This document shows positions 24,601 through 28,896 of a stretch of DNA of 28,896 bases, piece by piece. Source of the stretch: DATAMF01 sp964472565 (GTDB lineage Bacteria > Chloroflexota > Anaerolineae > Aggregatilineales > Aggregatilineaceae). The stretch spans positions 1-28,896 of the forward strand of contig CAYYNB010000069.1 of NCBI GenBank assembly GCA_964472565.1, written 5' to 3'. The position numbers were made by a program, and so were the translations under genes. The notes beneath the pieces are model-generated. The model ran no database searches. It was not told the DNA's origin and saw only the letters and a program-made list of their open reading frames with translations. Each line of letters begins with the position of its first letter. The stretch's first letter is position 1.

Positions 24601-24874
24601 TCGCCGCCGAGTCGATCACTTCCGGGTTTTCCGACAGGGTGAGCGCCTCCCGCTGCCGGTCATTAAACCACAGCAGCACCTGTTCGGATCGTGCCGCGCG
24701 CAGCGCTTCGATTCCGGCAAAGGCCTCGTTGCGCAGCGCATTTCGGGCCGTAAAGTAAGACAATCCGCCCAGGCTGACCACCAGCAGCACATCAATCGTG
24801 ATGAAGGCCACCAGCAGCTTCCCGCGGATGTTACCCGGCAGCCACGAACGCGAGGGTTTAATCGGGATGGTCAT
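21626..24874 (-). CDS. Hybrid sensor histidine kinase (dCache-like, HAMP, GAF, HisKA, HATPase, REC)
   Basis: A 1082-residue membrane kinase. A membrane helix at 19-41 precedes an extracytoplasmic sensor (~42-355, long dCache-like region); the second helix is at ~358-380, HAMP at ~380-433, a linker coiled coil, and GAF at ~450-600. HisKA has MSHELRTPLN with H629; HATPase_c has N-box NLISNGIKF (N743-N747), DTGIGI (774-779) and GTGLGL (803-808). A receiver at ~867-980 has D917 in FMDMRMP and K967. The last ~90 residues are helical without an Hpt-type histidine motif. Phosphate would pass from H629 to D917 and probably on to another protein. ATG 24874 overlaps the end of the tandem binding-protein gene by 17 bp, indicating coupled synthesis and a shared signal; GAGA lies ~8 bases upstream. 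An in-frame extension to 25012 was rejected. Confidence 0.92.
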   Translation of the reverse strand: MTIPIKPSRSWLPGNIRGKLLVAFITIDVLLVVSLGGLSYFTARNALRNEAFAGIEALRAARSEQVLLWFNDRQREALTLSENPEVIDSAATAINSLDAGVDADDTREKNLQMIARLYRGNPDLRGAGDESIYSMFHFRAHPFYQKLQSINFYDDILIISLNGDVVYSVSKRQDFAENVLEEPDAVLAVPFQQVMQNADVPGFTTFTDVTFYDPAKKPVVFFAAPIFKKDKPIAVLVLELPVDTLNTLLNLRDGLGKTGETYMVGGDALFRSDSRFLDTLGVETTILNGAVRVDTQASQSALRGETKTRIITSYRGVKVLSAWKPLVLQAPSPTNPNGIVWGLIVEKEISEVEEPAVQLLVSILFLSVLASLGVFGFSYFISSQISNPLRQLTDTAERITSGQLNQQVNIVAQGEVGVLAYAFNKMTGQLRALIDNLEERVNARTRDLQIASDVSRQITTVLDIEKLLQDVVKLTASSFNFAVVFVYLLDEQRQMLNCAAGANADGQIIELRHDIRLNAVPNVIALAARTRELTMVNDVQQSSHPAFPDTKSELAIPMMLGNRLLGIFDLQSEQLNRFGREEINVLKTLAEQIAIAVRNAQLFANVQAAQSAAETANQAKSIFLANMSHELRTPLNAILGFSQLMVRDSATSRTQREYLDIISQSGEYLLQLINDVLEMSKIEAGRVPLNPENVDFYHLLLGLEDMLKVRASSKGLYLVFERTERVPPYINADESKVRQVLINLISNGIKFTQRGGVTVRIDYDDGRLVFEVEDTGIGIEEDELGKLFETFTQTRSGQESHEGTGLGLPISRRFVQLMGGEITVRSQPQKGSIFTCRIPVGLGESPSSQLPEVHRQVIGLAPGQPRYRILIAEDKWESQVLLAKLLEPIGFDVLKANNGQEALSLFEQEQIDLIFMDMRMPVMDGYETTRQIKARDRQMPVIALTASAFEHERAEILASGCDDFIRKPFYAPDIFERLARHLPIRFVYKDQTTELDPAVVENRLTLDMLVALPGDQIARLHQVAMAAQADEMERVIEQIRAQHPVTADALAELVHHFRFDVIMELTERLVSRPLLANRPIEG

Positions 24875-26795
24875 TTTGATTTTCTCGATAAATAAACCGG
24901 GCAATATCGGGATCTTCAACGTTGTTAATATGGATAACCTCATACCCTGTCGGCCAGCGTTTGGGGATACTGTGTACCCCGCGCGCCTGCGCCACCGCGC
25001 TGAGTACGGCAAAATAGCCCATATCCGCCGGTTTTTGGGCGATCACCTGTGTCACCGTCCCTTGATACAGCAGGTCAATCGCAAATTCGGTGGAATCAAA
25101 CGCCACCACTTCGACCATTCCATCCAGCCCTACTTCCTGAACGGCGGTTCCGGCCCCCTGCGCGCTGAAGACATTTGTGCCGAAGATGCCCACAATATCC
25201 GGGTGTTTGCTCAACACGGCAATCGTCTGCTGCACGCTGTCTTCGACTACGTTGTTACTGTAATCCATTGCCACGACTTCCAGCCCGAAATCATCCGCCG
25301 CCGCCTGACACCCCAGCGCGCGTTGATCCGTCGTGCTGATTCCGACGCGCACATTTTGGATATAAATTTTCGCGCCTGTCCCCAGAATATCGGCCATCGC
25401 CAGTTGGCTGCACCCGATATACCCGCCGCGCCAGTTATCCGACCCGATGTACGTCAGCGGAAAAGTGACGCTTCCCGCCTCATAATCGCCATCCCCAATG
25501 AACGTATCCACCGTGATCACCGGGATTCCCGCTGCATCCACGTGTTGCAGAATGGGGATCAGTTCCTCGACATCTGTTGGCGCGGTGATCAGATAATCCA
25601 TTTCCCCCCGCGCCAGCAGCCGTTCAATAATCGGAATCTGATCCGACGGCCAGAAATGTTCCGGGGCTTCTCGCACAACCTCCACGCCGTACACCGCCGC
25701 CGCATAAAACACCCCCCGCGTCATCGTCAGAAAAAATGGGTCCTGATCCACGCCCGGCACAAATCCGATCTGCAAATCATCGAGCGGCGCTTGTAATTCC
25801 TGAATCTGCGACGAATACACGCTCGACGTGATCGCCGGATCGTGCATGTTTTCGGCATTGATCAGCACATAATCCACCGGCAGCCGCTTCGGGATGCTCT
25901 CATAGCCCTGCGCATGGGCTACCGCCAGCGCCGCCGCGAGATACCCCATATCATACGGTTTCTGCGCCAGCACATCTGTGATCACGCCGTCATCCAGCAG
26001 TTTCATGGCGGTAGTCGTGGCATCACTCGCCACCCCTTTGCCCTGGCCCTCGAATCCCGCCTGCTGCACCGCGAGTCCGGCCCCCTGCGCCCCGGCGTAA
26101 TTGGTCCCGAAAATGCCGCCCAGGTTCGGATAATCGTCTAGCGCGGCGGTAGTCTGCTCGAAGGCGATCTGTGGATCGTCCTCGTTATATTCCACCCCGG
26201 CCACATCCAGCCCGAAGATATACGCCGCGTCACTGCACCCCACTTCGCGCTGATCCACCGTGCTGATCCCTGATCCGGCATGCTGAATATAGATGCTGGC
26301 CCCTTCGCCCAGGTTACTCGCCAGTGCCTGACATGCCCTGAATCCGGCGGTGTAGTTATCCGACCCGATATGCATAATCGGAAATGTCACGTTGCCCGAT
26401 TGATAATCCCCATCCCCAATGAACGTATCCACCGTGATGATCTGCATCCCCGCCGCATACGCCTTTTCCAGCACAGGGATCAATTCCTCACGGTCTGTTG
26501 GCGCGACCAGCAGATAATCCACGCCGCCGCGTTCGATCAGCTTGTCGATCAGCGGAATCTGTTCGTGTGGCGCGAAGAGCGCCGGGGTTTCGGTGATCAG
26601 TTCCACCGGGGCCATGACATCCGCGATTCCCTGTTGGAGTCCCGAAAGCACGGTGATATAAAACGGGTCATCTGTCACCCCGGCGACAAAGGCCAGGGTG
26701 ATCGGTTTGTGGTCGGGGTTGTGTTGTCCCTCTGCGCCCCGAGGGTATCCCAAAATATTGATCAACAGTGCCAGTACAAAGATTTTTTTGGTCAT
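24858..26795 (-). CDS. Tandem two-domain periplasmic sugar-binding protein, probable co-sensor of the hybrid kinase
   Basis: A 645-residue exported protein made of two complete type I periplasmic-binding domains, ~32-325 and ~340-636. Corresponding blocks: AFVAGVTDDPFY / GFVPGVDQDPFF; DYLLVAPTDREELIPVL / DYLITAPTDVEELIPIL; ITVDTFIGDGDYQSGNVTFP / ITVDTFIGDGDYEAGSVTFP; FGTNYAGAQGAG / FGTNVFSAQGAG; VLAQKPYDMGYLA / VIAQKPADMGYFA. The N-terminus (MTKKIFVLALLINILG) is a short signal or anchor without a lipobox. Normal family members have one domain of ~320 residues, so this is a duplication-fusion. Its gene overlaps the hybrid kinase gene, and the transporter has its own binding protein, so a sensing role is inferred, as with XylFII-LytS, TorT-TorS or ChvE-VirA. 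ATG 26795 has AAGGTG 7 bases upstream. Confidence 0.9.
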   Translation of the reverse strand: MTKKIFVLALLINILGYPRGAEGQHNPDHKPITLAFVAGVTDDPFYITVLSGLQQGIADVMAPVELITETPALFAPHEQIPLIDKLIERGGVDYLLVAPTDREELIPVLEKAYAAGMQIITVDTFIGDGDYQSGNVTFPIMHIGSDNYTAGFRACQALASNLGEGASIYIQHAGSGISTVDQREVGCSDAAYIFGLDVAGVEYNEDDPQIAFEQTTAALDDYPNLGGIFGTNYAGAQGAGLAVQQAGFEGQGKGVASDATTTAMKLLDDGVITDVLAQKPYDMGYLAAALAVAHAQGYESIPKRLPVDYVLINAENMHDPAITSSVYSSQIQELQAPLDDLQIGFVPGVDQDPFFLTMTRGVFYAAAVYGVEVVREAPEHFWPSDQIPIIERLLARGEMDYLITAPTDVEELIPILQHVDAAGIPVITVDTFIGDGDYEAGSVTFPLTYIGSDNWRGGYIGCSQLAMADILGTGAKIYIQNVRVGISTTDQRALGCQAAADDFGLEVVAMDYSNNVVEDSVQQTIAVLSKHPDIVGIFGTNVFSAQGAGTAVQEVGLDGMVEVVAFDSTEFAIDLLYQGTVTQVIAQKPADMGYFAVLSAVAQARGVHSIPKRWPTGYEVIHINNVEDPDIARFIYRENQNDHPD

Positions 26796-26814
26796 AAAGC
26801 ATCACCTTGAATCA

Positions 26815-26844
26815 AGTATACCTCGGAACGGGGGGTGTTATAAT
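26815..26844. promoter_or_regulatory. Overlapping divergent promoters between tandem binding protein and receiver-kinase genes
   Basis: On the plus strand TGTTATAAT (26836-26844) is a perfect extended -10 box for the receiver-kinase gene. On the minus strand TATACT (26815-26820) is a good -10 for the tandem binding-protein gene, ending 19 bases before its ATG. Each -10 occupies about the position of the other's -35 (17 bases away), so the two polymerases could not bind together. No strong -35 box is visible for either. Confidence 0.55.
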
Positions 26845-26920
26845 AGCCTCACTGCGACACACGAAAACGTTTTTTTCGCCGGTTTGTAGGGGGGCGTCGG
26901 CTTGCTGCGCCCGCTTTTCC

Positions 26921-26950
26921 CCTCCTTTCTCCGTGTGCGGGGAAAGGAGG
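26921..26950 (+). ncRNA. Strong leader hairpin before the receiver-kinase gene
   Basis: CCTCCTTTCTCCG (26921-26933), loop TGTG and CGGGGAAAGGAGG (26938-26950) pair over 13 bp with a single G-U. The 3' arm contains an ideal Shine-Dalgarno string (AAGGAGG). The ribosome site used for the ATG at 26968, GGGAGG (26953-26958), begins 2 bases after the stem. There is no U tract, so it is not a terminator; a translation-control or mRNA-stability element is possible. Confidence 0.5.
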
Positions 26951-26967
26951 CCGGGAGGATATGCACG

Positions 26968-27990
26968 ATGGACAAACAACCGGGTGCGCCGCGCGGCGAC
27001 ATCCTGATTATTGACGACAAACCGGCCAATTTGCAGCTTCTTTCAACCATCCTGAAAGAGCGCGGCCATACCGTGCGCGCCGTCGTCAGCGGGGCAATGG
27101 GCCTCATCGCCGCCCGGACCATCAAGCCCGATCTGATTCTGCTCGATGTTCGTATGCCCGGCCTGGATGGTTACGAAGTCTGCCGCGAACTCAAAGCGGA
27201 TGCGCTGTTGTGCCAGATTCCCGTCGTGTTTATCAGTTCGCTGGAAGACACCCAGTTAAAGCTCAAAGCCTTCCAGTCCGGCGGCGTGGATTACATCACC
27301 AAGCCCTTCCAGGTCGAAGAGGTGATCGCCCGTGTGGAGGCACAGTTAGCGCTGTATCACGTGTTGCAGCAGGCCGAACAGCTTGCCGCTGTCCGCGAAC
27401 GCGAGCGGCTGGCCCGCGATCTGCACGATGCCGTCAGTCAAACCTTGTTTTCGACGAGTGTCATGGCCGAAACCCTGCTTTACCAGTATCGCGACCAGCC
27501 CGATCTGATCGAGAGCGGCTTGCAGCAGATTGTCGATCTGGCGCAGGCAGCACTGGCCGAGATGCGGGTGCTGCTGCTCGAACTCCGCCCCGATACGCTG
27601 ACCCGGATGAGTCTCGGCACGCTGCTGCACCAGTTGGGCAGCATCCTGAAGATTCGCACCAATGCCGACGTCGAGGTGCAGACCGACGACGCCATCCAGC
27701 TTCCGCCCGATATTCATCTGGCTTGCTACCGGATCGCGCAGGAAGCGATCAATAACATTCTGCGCCACGCCCGCGCCCCTGCCGTTCGGATCGACTGCCG
27801 GGGGAATGCCGGGTTTGTCGTTTTGACCATCGCCGACAATGGCACAGGTTTTTCTCAGGATGATCTGGTTCCCGGTCACTTTGGTTTGATCAATATGCGG
27901 GAACGGGCCGAGGAGGTCGGTGCCGATCTTGAGATTGACAGTGTACCGGGGCAGGGCACAACGATTGCATTGACCTGGAGTAAACCATGA
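26968..27990 (+). CDS. Soluble receiver-histidine kinase (REC + HisKA_3 + HATPase_c)
   Basis: A 340-residue protein without membrane segments. Residues ~10-128 are a receiver domain (acidic pair D16-D17, phospho-acceptor D60 in LLDVRMP, T/S near 90, K112). A short coiled coil leads to a NarL-type HisKA_3 dimerisation domain with the phospho-histidine H153 in RERLARDLHDAVSQ. HATPase_c follows, with QEAINNILRHA (258-268) and DNGTGF (290-295). A kinase that begins with a receiver can take phosphate from another kinase, so it may link the hybrid kinase to the regulator encoded next. The stop overlaps the regulator start as ATGA. ATG 26968 has GGGAGG 9 bases upstream. Cytoplasmic; its own signal is unknown. 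Confidence 0.93.
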   Translation: MDKQPGAPRGDILIIDDKPANLQLLSTILKERGHTVRAVVSGAMGLIAARTIKPDLILLDVRMPGLDGYEVCRELKADALLCQIPVVFISSLEDTQLKLKAFQSGGVDYITKPFQVEEVIARVEAQLALYHVLQQAEQLAAVRERERLARDLHDAVSQTLFSTSVMAETLLYQYRDQPDLIESGLQQIVDLAQAALAEMRVLLLELRPDTLTRMSLGTLLHQLGSILKIRTNADVEVQTDDAIQLPPDIHLACYRIAQEAINNILRHARAPAVRIDCRGNAGFVVLTIADNGTGFSQDDLVPGHFGLINMRERAEEVGADLEIDSVPGQGTTIALTWSKP

Positions 27991-28631
27991 GCGCTGAAAT
28001 CCGTGTGATTATTGCTGACGACCATGCCATTGTGCGGTCTGGTCTGGCGAACTTTTTGCGCGCTTTTCCCGATCTCGTGATGATCGGCGAGGCCGCCGAC
28101 GGGGCCGAGGCGTTGCAGTTATGCGAATCGCTGCATCCTGACGTGGTATTGATGGACCTCGAAATGCCCCAGGTGGACGGCATCGAAGCGACGCACGCCA
28201 TCCGCACCCGCTATCCCGACATTCCCGTCCTGATTCTGTCCAGTTTTGGCGATGAGGATCGTGTTGAAGCCGCGCTGCAAGCCGGGGCGATTGGTTATCT
28301 GCTCAAAAACGCCTCGATTCATGACATGGCCCGCGCCATTCGAGATGCCTACGCGGGCAAAACGACCCTTTCCCCTGAAGCGGCCCAGGCGTTGATCCGC
28401 GCCCACACCCGCCCCTCGTCTGCCCTGACCAGCCTCAAGGATCGCGAACTGGATGTCCTTGAACTGCTGGCGAAGGGCTGGACCAATCCGCAGATTGCCG
28501 AAAAATTATCTTTAAGCGTGTCCACCATCAAATTTTATGTCAGTTCGATCTTGGAAAAATTAAATGTCGAAACCCGCACCGAAGCCGTCGCCCTCGCCAT
28601 CCAACAGGGCCTGATCGACCAGGATCGGTAA
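27987..28631 (+). CDS. NarL/LuxR-family response regulator
   Basis: A 214-residue DNA-binding response regulator. The receiver (residues ~5-120) has the acidic pocket D11-D12, phospho-acceptor D57 in VLMDLEMP and K106 in YLLKNAS. The C-terminal HTH_LuxR domain (~147-207) reads LKDRELDVLELLAKGWTNPQIAEKLSLSVSTIKFYVSSILEKL, a textbook NarL-type helix-turn-helix. Its cognate kinase is the HisKA_3 protein encoded immediately upstream with a 4-base overlap. Its targets cannot be read from sequence; the divergent sensing genes and the transporter operon are the natural candidates. No further gene follows within the window. Confidence 0.95.
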   Translation: MSAEIRVIIADDHAIVRSGLANFLRAFPDLVMIGEAADGAEALQLCESLHPDVVLMDLEMPQVDGIEATHAIRTRYPDIPVLILSSFGDEDRVEAALQAGAIGYLLKNASIHDMARAIRDAYAGKTTLSPEAAQALIRAHTRPSSALTSLKDRELDVLELLAKGWTNPQIAEKLSLSVSTIKFYVSSILEKLNVETRTEAVALAIQQGLIDQDR

Positions 28632-28896
28632 TCGACATTTTCGTAGGGGCAGGGCTTGGCCTACTACCTCCTCTATTCTTATGTTTCACCATCCGAATTA
28701 GTCACTCAAGTTAGTCATCCACGACCATGACATTCTCGAACATCTGTGCTATTCTGTGTACAAGCCCCATCGCACTTTTCAAAACTCATAACTCAGAACT
28801 CAGTGCGCTCGATTCAAAGGGGGGGGCAGAAAATCGACCAAGTTTTACAAAACCCCCACTTTGTCAAACTTCTCAGGTTCAAAACGCTGAAAGCGG
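28632..28896. other. Non-coding tail with short repeats
   Basis: No gene or convincing terminator is seen. TTAGTCA occurs at 28698-28704 and again at 28711-28717. A TCGTAGGGGC string at 28641-28650 resembles TTGTAGGGGG at 26884-26893 in the receiver-kinase leader; both may belong to a dispersed small repeat, but two weak copies do not establish it. Confidence 0.5.
28783..28803 (+). repeat. Three-unit heptamer tandem repeat (AACTCAK)
   Basis: AACTCAT, AACTCAG, AACTCAG run head to tail with exact 7-base phasing. Together with the TTTGGTG array at 5414-5441 and 5569-5603, this is a second heptameric array in non-coding DNA of the window. Confidence 0.75.

Noticed and set aside
24798..25796. Long plus-strand open frame (332 codons) opposite the tandem binding protein
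   Set aside because: The minus-strand frame carries conserved sugar-binding blocks; the plus-strand translation resembles no family.

Overview
The window is a 28.9 kb piece of a moderately GC-rich bacterial chromosome with 20 well-supported protein genes. I see no tRNA, rRNA, CRISPR array, transposase, phage gene or plasmid gene. Protein style and gene combinations suggest the phylum Chloroflexota, probably an Anaerolineae-like lineage: multi-membrane proteins ending in an endonuclease/exonuclease/phosphatase fold, a MoxR/DUF58/DUF4129/DUF4350 operon with SpoIIM and RDD proteins, a SUV3-like helicase, hybrid kinases and heptameric tandem repeats. This placement is an inference, not a phylogenetic result. 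A 100-N scaffold gap flanked by an exact 55-base duplication suggests a draft, probably metagenome-derived, assembly.

Layout. Positions 1-146 are AT-rich and hold a perfect 14-bp inverted repeat and repeated short motifs. From 147 to 3933 two minus-strand genes encode a GNAT acetyltransferase and a membrane protein with a C-terminal phosphatase-like domain whose active site looks altered. From 4043 to 7675 on the plus strand are a secreted SGNH-like protein with a C-terminal carbohydrate-binding-like domain, its terminator, the gap, and a MtaD-like amidohydrolase fused to a CYTH domain. From 7777 to 13133 is a tightly coupled operon: membrane protein, DUF4129, DUF4350, MoxR AAA+ ATPase, DUF58. 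An RDD membrane protein on the minus strand (13136-13942) and a SpoIIM-like protein on the plus strand (13963-14955) follow, and then a large SUV3-like helicase (14965-17799).

The right half (17898-28631) looks like one functional module for sensing and using a sugar. On the minus strand, in transcription order, are: a protein made of two tandem sugar-binding domains (24858-26795); a large hybrid sensor kinase whose start overlaps it by 17 bp; a terminator; a CUT2-type sugar ABC transporter (binding protein, permease, single-domain ATPase); a terminator; and a D-lyxose-isomerase-like cupin enzyme. Divergent from the tandem binding protein are a soluble receiver-histidine kinase and a NarL/LuxR-type response regulator, apparently from promoters that overlap face to face. 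Both halves of the tandem binding protein resemble the transporter's own binding protein. My proposal is that the tandem protein reports extracellular sugar to the hybrid kinase, and that the second kinase and regulator complete a multi-step circuit controlling uptake and isomerisation of a sugar such as lyxose, mannose or a related pentose/hexose. This is the most interesting content of the window.
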